Assembly (NCBI GenBank): GCA_004375965.1
Contig: SOIS01000239.1
Span: forward strand, 1-43,001
Direction: 5' to 3'
Length of the DNA stretch: 43,001 nt
Source of the DNA: Candidatus Cloacimonadota bacterium
GTDB taxonomy: Bacteria; Hydrothermota; E44-bin80
In this document: positions 26,740 to 36,285 of the stretch, piece by piece
Layout: every line of letters begins with the position of its first letter
Position numbering within the stretch: the stretch's first letter is position 1
Notes under the pieces: generated by a model
The model's database searches: none
The model's input: the letters and a program-made list of their open reading frames with translations, nothing else
Told to the model about the DNA's origin: nothing
Program-made: the position numbers and the translations under genes

Positions 26740-28367
26740 TAAATTTCCATTGAGGGTAGTTCAACTGTAACTGTTGTTCCTTGATCCAATTCACTTTCAA
26801 TTGTTATATTCCCACCATGCATGTCTATAATATCCTTAACTATTGTTAAACCCAATCCAAAGCCACTGATAGTATGAATCTTCTTTTCTACCCTGTAGAA
26901 TTTTCCAAAAAGATAAGGAATTTCTGATTTTGCAATGCCAATACCTGTATCCTTTATGACTATCTCAAAGTTCCAGCTCGAGTCTCTCAGTATCAAACCT
27001 TCAGTTGAAATCTTAATCGTGCCTCCTGGTTTATTAAATTTGATAGCATTATCAATAAGGTGAGAAAAGGCGTATTGAAGTGCAAGTTTATCACCGGATA
27101 TTTGGATGGGTTCAGAAGGGAAGTTGACCTCAATTGCTATATTTTTTTCCTTACTTTTTTGCTTAAAGTTTTCAGCAATTTTCTTCACAAGTTCAAGTAT
27201 TGGAAAAATTTCTCTTTTTAGTCCAATATTCCATTTACTCACTTCATCAAAATCTAAGAGCGCATTCAGTATATTTGCAAATTTTTCCCCCTCTTCTCTA
27301 ACTATATTAAGAAAACTCTGGATAGTTGGCGGTAGGTTGTTCATTCCCTTTAACTCCGTTTCCAGAATACTTAGACTTCCAATAATTGCAAAGAGAGGGG
27401 TTCTTAATTCATGGGCAACATTGGTTATGAATTCATCTTCCTTTGAGTGTACCATCTCCCATTCAGCAGGATTTGTAAAGAATAAAACTGCAAAGCTTTT
27501 CCCGTTAAATTTAAATGGGGAGACTCCAAAAGAGACTGTTATTTCATGCCCATCTTTTCTTAAGAGATGGAGGGGGCTTTGAAAATAGGTTTTTTCAGGA
27601 AATTTTGATAGGAATTCATCAAGGAGTGAAATGTTACCCTTCATATCATTTGAAAGTATAACATCATGGCATTTTTTCCCTATCGTTTCATCGGTTTTTA
27701 AACCAAGCGTATTCAATCCAAAACTGTTTGCAAAGAGTATTTTAAATTCCTCGTTGATAATAAAAAATCCTATTGGGACTGATTGGGTAGCCGTAGAAAA
27801 AGATAATTCTTCTTCTATCTTTTTTTCTTTTTCTCTCTTTTTTAACTCTAAATAGAAGAGAAAAAAACCAAAAATGTTTGATATCTCAAAAAGCCTTTCA
27901 GCATCTGTTTTATCAAAAGGATTATCAAGTTTTCTTCTGTTTATTTGTATTATACCACATATATCTTCCCCGAAAGAAATTGGTGAAGCAACAATACTTT
28001 CTGGGGCAGGTTCAAAAATATTATCCTTTGCGTCAAATCTTATATCCTTTTTTGCTTCAGATAGAAATGCAGGTTTACGACTCTGTAGTAACCATCCTCC
28101 CAGACCTTCTTTCTTAGAAATTTGTCTTCCTTCAACAAGTGATGTTGTTCCTATTGTAATCTTACATGAAAGACTATCCTTATCGTTAAGGAAGATTGCT
28201 CCTTCATCGCCACCAAGTTCATTCACAAGCTCTTTTAACCAGTTAGCAAGCATCTTCTCATCCATCTTATTCTTATGAAATAGTTTATTCATGTAGTAAA
28301 GATTGGATTGTCGTGTTTGAAGAGGTTCTTTTTCTTCAGTTTTCTTTTTTCCAAACTGGCTTAACAT
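26739..28367 (-). CDS. Soluble sensor histidine kinase (GAF-PAS-HisKA-HATPase)
   Basis: 542 residues and no membrane span. A GAF-like domain occupies about 45-175 (GLGGWLLQSRKP, ICGIIQINRR) and a PAS domain about 190-305 (SVPIGFFIINEEFKILFAN). The phosphorylated histidine is H319 in NVAHELRTPLFAII. The ATPase region has the N box HLIDNAIKFNKPGG, G1 DTGIGI and G2 GFGLGL. It should sense a cytoplasmic or redox/small-molecule signal and phosphorylate a response regulator, most likely the one encoded 93 bases upstream. Downstream it shares one base with lolA. The start is weakly supported: AAAAGAG lies close to the ATG. Confidence 0.9.
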   Translation of the reverse strand: MLSQFGKKKTEEKEPLQTRQSNLYYMNKLFHKNKMDEKMLANWLKELVNELGGDEGAIFLNDKDSLSCKITIGTTSLVEGRQISKKEGLGGWLLQSRKPAFLSEAKKDIRFDAKDNIFEPAPESIVASPISFGEDICGIIQINRRKLDNPFDKTDAERLFEISNIFGFFLFYLELKKREKEKKIEEELSFSTATQSVPIGFFIINEEFKILFANSFGLNTLGLKTDETIGKKCHDVILSNDMKGNISLLDEFLSKFPEKTYFQSPLHLLRKDGHEITVSFGVSPFKFNGKSFAVLFFTNPAEWEMVHSKEDEFITNVAHELRTPLFAIIGSLSILETELKGMNNLPPTIQSFLNIVREEGEKFANILNALLDFDEVSKWNIGLKREIFPILELVKKIAENFKQKSKEKNIAIEVNFPSEPIQISGDKLALQYAFSHLIDNAIKFNKPGGTIKISTEGLILRDSSWNFEIVIKDTGIGIAKSEIPYLFGKFYRVEKKIHTISGFGLGLTIVKDIIDMHGGNITIESELDQGTTVTVELPSMEI

Positions 28368-28460
28368 CTCTTTTAGTTTGTGAAGAGTATTAAATCATTT
28401 ATGTTTAGAGGAATTTAAGTTAATACTTTCTAATTAATGTTTACTTTTTATTCAGCAAAT

Positions 28461-29129
28461 CTATTCTAATGAAATCTCTGTTTCTGCAATATCCTGAGGA
28501 ACGCTGTTCTTAATCTGGAACTTACCATCCTTCCATGTAAGGATTGATTCAAGAGCTACTTTGTCTTTGCTCACAGAAGTTTCAGCTTTTGTAATCTTCC
28601 CATTTTTTATATAGATCTTACCAACATCATCAGATGTTGTTGCAGTTAGTGTTGCTGTTTCCTTATTTGATTTCATGCTCTGGAGAACCTTTATAATCGG
28701 GAATTCGCTTATATCTCCCTCTTTAGGGATATCCTTTACAATAGAACCTTTCTCCTTATACTGTTCAATACTTTTTGCAATCTTTTTTAGAAGGTCATTT
28801 AGATTAAATGGTTTAACAATGTAGTCGTCCCCCCCAAGGCTAAACCCTTTCAACTGATCGTCCAGTTTTCCTTTTGCTGTGAGAAAAAGAAAGGGTATAT
28901 CCTTCGTTTTGGGATCCTCTTTTGTCTTTTTGCATAATTCAAAACCATCCATCTTAGGCATCATTATATCAGCAAGGATGAGGTCTGGAGGATTATTAGA
29001 GATTATTTTTATTGCTTCTTCTCCATCATATGCTTTGAGTACCTCGTAATTCTCCATCTCAAGACTAAAACTGAGAATATCAACAAGATATGCATTATCA
29101 TCGACTACAAGTATTTTAGATTTAGCCAT
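28461..29129 (-). CDS. Response regulator with DUF4388-like C-terminal domain
   Basis: 222 residues. The receiver domain (about 1-122) has the acidic pair D10/D11, the phosphate acceptor D54 in LILADIMMPKMDG and the lysine in FLTAKGK. The second part (about 138-222) reads like DUF4388/PATAN: EFPIIKVLQSMKSNKETATLT, a GKIYIKNGKITKAE strand pair, and SILTWKDGKFQI. It is not a DNA-binding domain, so the output is probably protein-protein interaction. The histidine kinase gene follows and is the likely partner. A clear promoter lies about 70 bases upstream. Confidence 0.88.
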   Translation of the reverse strand: MAKSKILVVDDNAYLVDILSFSLEMENYEVLKAYDGEEAIKIISNNPPDLILADIMMPKMDGFELCKKTKEDPKTKDIPFLFLTAKGKLDDQLKGFSLGGDDYIVKPFNLNDLLKKIAKSIEQYKEKGSIVKDIPKEGDISEFPIIKVLQSMKSNKETATLTATTSDDVGKIYIKNGKITKAETSVSKDKVALESILTWKDGKFQIKNSVPQDIAETEISLE

Positions 29130-29196
29130 AAATTTCCTTTATTACAAAACTCTTATATAGTTAATCATATGATTAAACCAAAAACAAATATATTTA

Positions 29197-29226
29197 TTTA
29201 TAACAGAAAATATACACTGTTGTCAA
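29197..29226 (-). promoter_or_regulatory. Sigma-70 promoter of the regulator-kinase-lolA run
   Basis: Minus strand TTGACA (29226-29221), an 18-base spacer, then TATAAA (29202-29197). The predicted leader before the response-regulator ATG is about 60 bases. Confidence 0.72.
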
Positions 29227-29304
29227 GTTTTTTTTCAAGATTTCTCACTTCAGACTTATGATCAAGGATGTGTTTCTCAATTTCTAATTTCCTCATTTCC
29301 AATT

Positions 29305-29601
29305 TTATTCTGGCTTCCTGAAACCTATTTCCTTACCAGGTTCCACAACATTTTTAATCTCGCCAAACCGGTCTTCAAATTTCTTTATATTGTTTTCGAG
29401 AGCCTTAAATAGCATCCTGGCATGTTGAGGGGTCATTATTATTCGTGAATGCACCTTCGCTTTTTTCATGCCTGGTAGAATTCTTGCAAAATCTATAATA
29501 AATTCAGCAGGGGAATGGGTAATAAAGGCAAAATTGGAATACGTTCCTTGAACTTCTCCATTTCCAATTTCTACATTAATCTGCTGTTTTGGTTTCTCCA
29601 T
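29305..29601 (-). CDS. DUF3467 family protein
   Basis: A 98-residue protein of unknown function that matches the DUF3467 pattern: YSNFAFITHSPAEFIIDFAR, MKKAKVHSRIIMTPQHARML and LENNIKKFEDRFGEI. I start it at ATG 29601 (MEKPKQQINVEI), because a purine-rich GAAAGGAGAG lies upstream and the next in-frame start falls at the promoter -10 box. It is monocistronic with its own strong promoter. Members of this family are common in diverse bacteria, but no biochemical role is known to me. Confidence 0.87.
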   Translation of the reverse strand: MEKPKQQINVEIGNGEVQGTYSNFAFITHSPAEFIIDFARILPGMKKAKVHSRIIMTPQHARMLFKALENNIKKFEDRFGEIKNVVEPGKEIGFRKPE

Positions 29602-29634
29602 GTTTCTCTCCTTTCTCAATCTCATTGTATTCAT

Positions 29635-29663
29635 TTTATAGAATAAAACTTGCAAAAAGTCAA
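29635..29663 (-). promoter_or_regulatory. Sigma-70 promoter of the DUF3467 gene
   Basis: Minus strand TTGACT (29663-29658), a 17-base spacer, then TATAAA (29640-29635). The leader to the ATG at 29601 is about 27 bases with a ribosome site in it. Confidence 0.75.
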
Positions 29664-29850
29664 GAAAAAAAGACTCAGACTACAGAAGACACAGAGGTGT
29701 ATAAATTTTTTTATTCTTTTTATCTTTAATTTCTGTATTCTTCTTGTAGTCAGTTTTATCTTGACTATTCACAATTTTTGGAGTAAGACTATGAAGATAG
29801 TGGTTTAGTTCTTGGTTTTACGATTTTATAAGAAATTAAGGGAGGAAAAG

Positions 29851-30182
29851 ATGATTCTAAGAAGTCATGAAAACTCGCAAGATTTAAGTTTCATCTCCCT
29901 ATTAAAGTTTTGAGAATAGAAAATCGTAATAACAAAAAGATTGCCATAATTGATTTAAGAGAAAAGAACCATCCATATCCACATGGGTATTCCTGGCGTG
30001 GTATTTACTTTCAGGGCTCATCAGGTGGTGGGTCTACAACAGTAACATTAATCAAGACCTTTCTTCAGGAGAATTATAAAGGGGAGTGGATAGATGGTGT
30101 TGAATTTTACTATGAGGGCAAACCTATAGTAGAAGATGAATGGGCCCATATTTTTTTAAGTGGTACAATATATAGAAAATGA
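29851..30182 (+). pseudogene. Small unrecognised protein gene, one-base frameshift
   Basis: GGGAGGAAAAG directly precedes an ATG at 29851. That frame reads MILRSHENSQD and stops at 29913. Moving to the next frame at the AAAA run (29870-29873) continues as KLARFKFHLPIKVLRIENR and stays open to 30182. With one more A the product would be a clean 110-residue protein (MILRSHEKLARFKFHL and on) with a glycine/serine-rich middle (YFQGSSGGGSTTV) and an aspartate/glutamate-rich end. Without the repair the only start in the long frame is a TTG at 29910 with no ribosome site. I do not recognise the family. It could be a sequencing indel or a decaying gene. No signal peptide or membrane span is seen. Confidence 0.6.
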
Positions 30183-30283
30183 AAAGTTATTAAGCATTAA
30201 TAATTTGAGATTCTTCGTTTACCTAGTACGAAAAATCTTCACCTTTAAAAATGATAAAATCTAATGTTATCTACCGTTTAATC

Positions 30284-30814
30284 TCATTCTGATGTGTAAT
30301 CAATAAATGAAAGAATTGGATAACCATGCAACTTTTCTCTTCCTTTGAGGAAAGATAACTCTATAAGAAAAGCAAAGCATATAACCTCTCCACCCAGTTT
30401 TTCAATAAGACGACAGGTTGATAGAGCTGTTCCTCCTGTTGCAAGCAGGTCATCTATGACAAGTACCTTATCACCCTTTTTTACTGCATCTTTATGAATT
30501 TCAAGTGCATCCGTCCCATACTCAAGTTCATATTCCTCTTTTTCTGTCTCTGCAGGAAGCTTATTAGGTTTTCTAATGAGGATTAAACCTTTTTGAAGCA
30601 TATTAGCAAGTGCGCCACCCAGAACAAAACCCCTGGATTCGATTGCTGCAATCTTATCAAAATGTTTACCCTTGAACTCCTCAAGAAAGATGTTCATGGT
30701 AGAGTGGAAGGCAAAACCATCTAAGAGAAGAGTAGTAATATCTCTGAAAACAATTCCTTTCTTTGGAAAATCGGGCACATTTCTGATGTATTTTTTTATG
30801 TCTTCTCTTTTCAT
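30284..30814 (-). CDS. apt: Adenine phosphoribosyltransferase
   Basis: Purine salvage enzyme making AMP from adenine and PRPP, 176 residues and normal length. The PRPP-binding motif [14 protein letters not shown] lies at about 117-130. The N-terminal block [15 protein letters not shown] and [13 protein letters not shown] are typical of APT. AAGGAG precedes the ATG by about six bases. It lies 21 bases after tRNA-Pro on the same strand and seems to share a transcript with it. Confidence 0.95.
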   Translation of the reverse strand: MKREDIKKYIRNVPDFPKKGIVFRDITTLLLDGFAFHSTMNIFLEEFKGKHFDKIAAIESRGFVLGGALANMLQKGLILIRKPNKLPAETEKEEYELEYGTDALEIHKDAVKKGDKVLVIDDLLATGGTALSTCRLIEKLGGEVICFAFLIELSFLKGREKLHGYPILSFIDYTSE

Positions 30815-30833
30815 CTTTTCTCCTTGGCTTTAA

Positions 30834-30909
<76 letters not shown>

Positions 30910-30946
30910 TTTAAATCTCAAATAGGAATAAATCTGTGTGCGATTT

Positions 30947-31219
30947 TTAAAATCTAACATCAAAACCATTAAATTCACCTTTTGGTTCAACCCACTCAAT
31001 TTTCATATCCCTTACATCACTGGAAATAGGGCCGATCTTGATTTCTTCTATAAATTGATTGAGCATTCCACTGTTACCTTCGGCAACAATTTCAACATCT
31101 CCTTCGTATCTATTTCTAACAAAACCATAAAGACCAAGTGACATTGCCTTTCTTACAACAAAATATCTGAATCCCACACCCTGGACAAGACCAGAGACAA
31201 GTATACGCACTGCTTCCAT
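30947..31219 (-). CDS. Acylphosphatase
   Basis: Small enzyme that hydrolyses acyl phosphates, 90 residues from the ATG at 31219. The signature SGLVQGVGFRYFV contains the catalytic arginine R18, and GFVRNRYEGDVEIVAEG contains the asparagine N35. A longer reading from 31243 would begin inside the promoter -10 box, so I prefer the inner start, which also gives the usual family length. There is no strong ribosome site, so the leader may be very short. First gene of the acylphosphatase, tRNA-Pro, apt transcript. Confidence 0.9.
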   Translation of the reverse strand: MEAVRILVSGLVQGVGFRYFVVRKAMSLGLYGFVRNRYEGDVEIVAEGNSGMLNQFIEEIKIGPISSDVRDMKIEWVEPKGEFNGFDVRF

Positions 31220-31242
31220 CGTTAATGTTTCAACTAAAACCA

Positions 31243-31271
31243 TTTATATACCTTAAAAGGAACAAAGTCAA
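31243..31271 (-). promoter_or_regulatory. Sigma-70 promoter, acylphosphatase-tRNA-Pro-apt
   Basis: Minus strand TTGACT (31271-31266), a 17-base spacer, then TATAAA (31248-31243). The -10 box runs into the outer ATG, which therefore cannot be translated from this transcript. Confidence 0.75.
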
Positions 31272-31302
31272 GAAAAAAAACGAATTGTACCGCAGCACAC
31301 CC

Positions 31303-31328
31303 TGCCTGTACATGCATCCAGACAGGCA
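31303..31328. repeat. Small palindrome in divergent intergenic region
   Basis: TGCCTGT (31303-31309) is mirrored by ACAGGCA (31322-31328) with a 12-base loop, between the acylphosphatase promoter and the alpha-2-macroglobulin gene. Downstream a weak TTGCTT-16-TATATT (31350-31377) might be the promoter of the latter. Confidence 0.4.
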
Positions 31329-31442
31329 ACACTGCACTTAAATTTTTGCTTGCTTAATTATTTTTTTTCTGTATATTGTATTAGATGGAATAAATTATTA
31401 TACATGGTGTATATCTTAATGAAAACAAAAAAAGGAGGTAGT

Positions 31443-34400
31443 ATGAAACGGTTTCTATTAATAACAGTTCTTTTTTCCCTTTTATACTTTTCGCTCTTTG
31501 GTTTTGGGGATAAACCTCTACTGGTTTTTAATGAGGATACCTCAAAGGCAAAACTTGAAGAAGGCAAACTAACCATCACTATTTCTTTGAGCAAAAAAAC
31601 TTGGGTGAGTCTTGGTGGTGAGATTACTGTAGAGGTAATAGACGCAAACGATAAAGTTCTTTTGACAAAGCAAAAGCATTTACGATTCTTCAGAAGGTCT
31701 ATAACAACAAGTTTTGTCTTTGAAACAGACCTGACAGAAGAGGAGCTATTTACCAATAGGTTGAGGATAACATTTGAAAGCAAAAAAGCAGAAGAAACGC
31801 ATATCTTTGCTATCTCCCAATTGATGGATAAACTTGAACTAATGGTTTTAGGACAGAATAATTTACTTGCTGGAAGTAAGGCATCTATAAGGATTATTAC
31901 AGTGAACTACAGAGGGAAAAAACCTATTAAGAATGCTCTTGTTGAGATCACCTTAAAAGGCGATAAGATTAAGAAAAGGCTTTTTTCGGGAAGAACAGGC
32001 AATAATGGGAGTATTGATGCCATATTTAGTATCCCTGACGTAGAGGATGAAAACACGAGAATAGAAGTATCTGCTGAAACAGCAATTGGAAGTGAAAGAT
32101 TGGAATATAGTATTACAATGAAGAAAGTATATAATATCTATCTTGTAACAGATAAACCTGTGTATCAACCAAATCAGATTATTCATATAAGAAGCTTAAC
32201 ATTACAAAAGCCATCCCTTAAAGCTGCTTCTGGTATTCCTATCACATTAAGCGTGGAAGATTCTAAAGGTAATAAGGTTTTTAAAAAGTCTCTCAAAACT
32301 GACAAATTTGGTATTGCTTCTATTGATTTTCAATTAGCAGATGAACTAAATATGGGTGATTACAGAATAATGGCAGAGATGAAGAATACGAGAGTAGAAA
32401 AAACTGTTAATGTAAAGCGATATGTCCTTCCGAAGTTTAAGATAACCCTTAAAACTAATAAGGATTATTATCTGCCATCTGAAAATTTCAAAGGGGATAT
32501 AAATGTCAAATATTTCTTTGGGAAGCCTGTTGGTGGTGGAAAGGTAAAGATCACATTAAGCAAGTTTGATGTAGGGTTCGAGGCGTTTCAGGAGATAAAA
32601 GGTGAGACAGACAGTAAAGGTAATTACCACTTTGATGTCCGACTTCCATCACATTTTGTAGGAACTCCACTTGAGCAGGGAAAGGCATTCATCAAAATAG
32701 ACATTGAAGTTACTGATAAGGCAGAACATAAAGAAAAACTGACAAACAAGAGAATTGTTGCAAAAAGTGACCTTATTATTGTGCTTATACCAGAAAGTGG
32801 TACTCTTGTACCGGGGTTTGAAAATACTCTTTATGTAATGACAACATATCCTGATGGAACACCGGCAAGGACCACTGTTACACTAAAAAGTGGTAAGATA
32901 ACATTAACTGGAAAGACTGACGACTCTGGTATTGCAGAATTTTCTGTAACTCCAGAAGAGAAAGATGGAATGGCTTTTGATGCTCAAGCAGTTGATGAGA
33001 AAGGAGCAAGCGGTAAGGCAGATGTCTATTTCTCATACGATTCAAGTCTGCCACACATACTTCTCAGAACAGACAAAGGGCTCTATAAGGTTGGTAATAG
33101 GATGAACCTTACTGTTTTATCATCGAAGAAGAAAGGCGTGGTTTACCTTGATATTATAAAGGATAAACAGACTATAATGACAAAGACTGTAAGTATAAAA
33201 AGAGGGGTAGGCAAAATTACTATTCCCTTGACCACAGATTTAAGCGGCAGTATATGGATTCATTCATACACAGTTGCTGCTGGAGAAGAGATAATGAGGG
33301 ATACAAAGGTAGTATATGTTAATCCTGCCAATGACCTATGCATTTCTATTGTTCCTGATAAAAAGATATACAAACCTGGTGAGGAAGGAAAACTCAGGTT
33401 CTCTGTAAGGGATAGGAAAGGACATGCTGTTATATCTGCACTCGGGATCAGCATTGTGGATGAAAGTGTTTTTGCACTGACAGAGATGCAGCCTGGCCTT
33501 GAAAAGGTATATTTTACACTCGAAAAGGAATTAATGGAACCCAAATATGAAATCCATTATCTATCTCCAAGAGAAATAGTAATGTTTGAAACAAAAAAGG
33601 AGATAGAGAAGAGGAAAGAGAAGGCAGCAAAGCTGCTCTTTGCTTCAGTTTCTGAGCTTTCACCTTTCAATATAAAGGAAGATAACACGAGAGAGTTGGA
33701 TAACAGCATCTATGATAAATATCAGTCAAGGGTATGGAATGACCTTTCGAAAATACGAAACGCTGTATATAGATTCTATAGCAAAGAGAAGCGTTATCCA
33801 ACAAAAGAGGAAGGTCTCTTAATACTAATTAGAAAGGATTATTTAATCACGAAGGATATTCTTGACCCCTGGGGTATGGTTTATGAAGTAGTAACAAGTA
33901 GTAATGATCTCTCTTGGTTCGGACTCTTAAGTTACGGACCTGATAAGAAAAAGGATACTGCTGATGACATAAATACAGAGGTTTATAGAAGAGGTTGGAG
34001 TTGGCAGAAGAATGAACTTTTGTTCGAAGCAGAGGAGGGTCTTGGTGGTATTGGAAGAAGAGAGATGCTTGCGAAGAAAGCAAAAGCAGCGCCTGTACCT
34101 GCAAACGGTGATAAACTTGATATTTTAACGTCATCAACAAAAACGGGCAAGAAGGAACCGAGGATAAGGGAATATTTCCCAGAAACCTTCATATTTGAGC
34201 CTGTGCTTATCACAAACAAAAAAGGAGTTGCTGTACTCCCGCTTAAATGGCCTGATTCCATAACTGAATGGAGGATAACAACTACTGCATCAACCATACT
34301 TGGACGGCTTGGAAGTACAACAAAAGGGATAAAGGTCTTCCAAGATTTCTTTGTAGATATAGACCTTCCTGTTTCACTAACGCAGAACGATATAGTTGCT

Positions 34401-36260
34401 GTTCCGGTTGCACTATATAACTATGTCAAGGGCTCACAAAAGATTAATTTGACACTCAAAAAAGAAGAATGGTATGAACTTATTGATGATGCAGAAAAGA
34501 GTGTTACTCTTGAGGAGAACGAGGTTTCTGTTATCTATTTCAGATTAAGGGCAAAGGATATTGGCAGGCATAGTTTCACGGTAAAGGCAATAGGCAGCAA
34601 GATGAGTGATGCAATTAAGAGGGAGATAGAGATTGTTCCAGATGGGAAGAAATTCGAATATATTGTGAGCGACAGGTTAGCAGGCAAGATAACAAAAAGT
34701 GTTTACATACCTGAAGAATCCATAGATGGCTCAGGTAAAATTTTTGTAAGAGTCTTTCCTGGAATGGTCAGTCAGGTTGTGGAAGGTATGGAATCAATGC
34801 TCGGAATGCCTTTTGGGTGTTTCGAACAAACCTCTTCTATTACCTATCCCAATATACTAATCCTTGATTACCTTCGAGGAATAAAGAAAATAACACCTGA
34901 GATAGAGATGAAGGCTGAACAGTATATAAATGTTGGTTATCAGAGATTACTTGCATACGAGGTTACTGGTGGAGGATTTGAATGGTTTGGTAATGTTCCA
35001 GCGAACAGGTTGCTCACCGCATATGGGCTCATGGAATTTTATGATATGGCAGAGGTGTTTGAGACAGACCCTAACATCGTTCCAAGAACACAGAGATGGC
35101 TTATCAACCAGCAGAACAAGGATGGTTCCTGGTCACCTGATAAGAGTTACTGTCATCAGGAGAGCTGGAACAGAATTCAGAAAAACAGGACGCTTCCAAC
35201 TGCATATATTCTCTGGTCGCTTGCAGAAACAGGATACAAAGGCAAGGAGTTAAAGAAGGCTGCAGCATATGTTGAAGATAATCTTGGAAAAGAAGAGGAC
35301 GCTTACATACTTGCTATTTGTGCAAATGCCTTTGTAACATACGAGCCTGATGGAAAAACCACTGAAAAGATAATCAAAAGACTAATTGATAGAAGAATTG
35401 AAGAGAAGGATGTTGTTTACTGGAGTTCAGGAATACCAACGTTCACTTACGCAAAGGGAAAGGGAGCGGATATTGAGGCGACTGCGCTTGCAACCTACGC
35501 ACTCATAAAATATAACAGGTATCCAAATATCCTGAATAAAGCAATAAACTACCTTGTAAAATCAAAGTATCCAGGTAGCACCTGGGGTTCTACACAGGCA
35601 ACATTTCTTGCATTGAAATGTCTGTTAGCATCTCTAAAAGGAAGCACGGAGAATGTGGATGCAACCGTCAGGGTCCTTATCAATGGGAAATCGAAAGAGA
35701 CCATACGACTGGATGAGGATAATGCAGATATAATGTATCTTATTGACCTTACAAAAGAGACGAAAGAAGGTAAAAATGAAGTAACGGTTTCCATTGAAGG
35801 CAAAGGAAATCCAATGTATGAGATTGCATCACGGTACTATATTCCTTGGAAACTTGTTATGCCTGAAAAGAAAAAGGATATCCTTTCTATAGATGTTGAT
35901 TATGATAAGACAACACTTACCCAGGATGATATTGTTACCTGTTCTGTGAAGATAAAAAACAATATCTTGGAATCTGCCAATATGGTTATTGTTGACCTTG
36001 GTATTCCGCCAGGATTCTCCGTTGAAACAGGTGATTTACAAAAGCTTGTTGGTAAGAAAATCGAGAAATATAGTCTGACTGCGAGACAGATTATTCTATA
36101 CATAGAGAGGATAGATTTTAAGCATCCCATTGAGTTGTCTTACAGGATAAAGGCGAAGTTCCCGATAAAGGCAAAGACACCGACATCGAAGGTTTATAAA
36201 TACTATGAACCCGAGGTGGAGACCATAGCAGAACCTATAGATATTGAGGTGAAAGGGTAA
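31443..36260 (+). CDS. Alpha-2-macroglobulin with GspG-like insert in bait region
   Basis: 1605 residues from an ATG preceded by AAAGGAGGTAGT. Signal peptide about 1-22 without a lipobox cysteine. The N-terminal macroglobulin domains include the MG2-type phrase YLVTDKPVYQPNQIIHIRSL. The region near residue 670 (GISIVDESVFAL) ends the A2M_N part. After it comes a charged linker and, at about 760-850, a segment like the globular part of the pseudopilin GspG: NDLSKIRNAVYRFY, KRYPTKEEGL, DPWG (808-811) and a final DTADDI (838-843). A second linker leads to REYFPETFIFEPVL, the start of the conserved A2M domain. The thioester is GCFEQ with C1126. Such proteins trap proteases that cut the bait; here the bait position holds a folded-looking domain. 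No pbpC neighbour is present. Confidence 0.9.
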   Translation: MKRFLLITVLFSLLYFSLFGFGDKPLLVFNEDTSKAKLEEGKLTITISLSKKTWVSLGGEITVEVIDANDKVLLTKQKHLRFFRRSITTSFVFETDLTEEELFTNRLRITFESKKAEETHIFAISQLMDKLELMVLGQNNLLAGSKASIRIITVNYRGKKPIKNALVEITLKGDKIKKRLFSGRTGNNGSIDAIFSIPDVEDENTRIEVSAETAIGSERLEYSITMKKVYNIYLVTDKPVYQPNQIIHIRSLTLQKPSLKAASGIPITLSVEDSKGNKVFKKSLKTDKFGIASIDFQLADELNMGDYRIMAEMKNTRVEKTVNVKRYVLPKFKITLKTNKDYYLPSENFKGDINVKYFFGKPVGGGKVKITLSKFDVGFEAFQEIKGETDSKGNYHFDVRLPSHFVGTPLEQGKAFIKIDIEVTDKAEHKEKLTNKRIVAKSDLIIVLIPESGTLVPGFENTLYVMTTYPDGTPARTTVTLKSGKITLTGKTDDSGIAEFSVTPEEKDGMAFDAQAVDEKGASGKADVYFSYDSSLPHILLRTDKGLYKVGNRMNLTVLSSKKKGVVYLDIIKDKQTIMTKTVSIKRGVGKITIPLTTDLSGSIWIHSYTVAAGEEIMRDTKVVYVNPANDLCISIVPDKKIYKPGEEGKLRFSVRDRKGHAVISALGISIVDESVFALTEMQPGLEKVYFTLEKELMEPKYEIHYLSPREIVMFETKKEIEKRKEKAAKLLFASVSELSPFNIKEDNTRELDNSIYDKYQSRVWNDLSKIRNAVYRFYSKEKRYPTKEEGLLILIRKDYLITKDILDPWGMVYEVVTSSNDLSWFGLLSYGPDKKKDTADDINTEVYRRGWSWQKNELLFEAEEGLGGIGRREMLAKKAKAAPVPANGDKLDILTSSTKTGKKEPRIREYFPETFIFEPVLITNKKGVAVLPLKWPDSITEWRITTTASTILGRLGSTTKGIKVFQDFFVDIDLPVSLTQNDIVAVPVALYNYVKGSQKINLTLKKEEWYELIDDAEKSVTLEENEVSVIYFRLRAKDIGRHSFTVKAIGSKMSDAIKREIEIVPDGKKFEYIVSDRLAGKITKSVYIPEESIDGSGKIFVRVFPGMVSQVVEGMESMLGMPFGCFEQTSSITYPNILILDYLRGIKKITPEIEMKAEQYINVGYQRLLAYEVTGGGFEWFGNVPANRLLTAYGLMEFYDMAEVFETDPNIVPRTQRWLINQQNKDGSWSPDKSYCHQESWNRIQKNRTLPTAYILWSLAETGYKGKELKKAAAYVEDNLGKEEDAYILAICANAFVTYEPDGKTTEKIIKRLIDRRIEEKDVVYWSSGIPTFTYAKGKGADIEATALATYALIKYNRYPNILNKAINYLVKSKYPGSTWGSTQATFLALKCLLASLKGSTENVDATVRVLINGKSKETIRLDEDNADIMYLIDLTKETKEGKNEVTVSIEGKGNPMYEIASRYYIPWKLVMPEKKKDILSIDVDYDKTTLTQDDIVTCSVKIKNNILESANMVIVDLGIPPGFSVETGDLQKLVGKKIEKYSLTARQIILYIERIDFKHPIELSYRIKAKFPIKAKTPTSKVYKYYEPEVETIAEPIDIEVKG

Positions 36261-36285
36261 GAAGGTAGCCAGCAAATGGATTGTA

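Noticed and set aside
31350-31442. A longer alpha-2-macroglobulin start at 31350
   Set aside because: The added residues are AT-rich filler ahead of a perfect AAAGGAGG-ATG and would bury the signal peptide.
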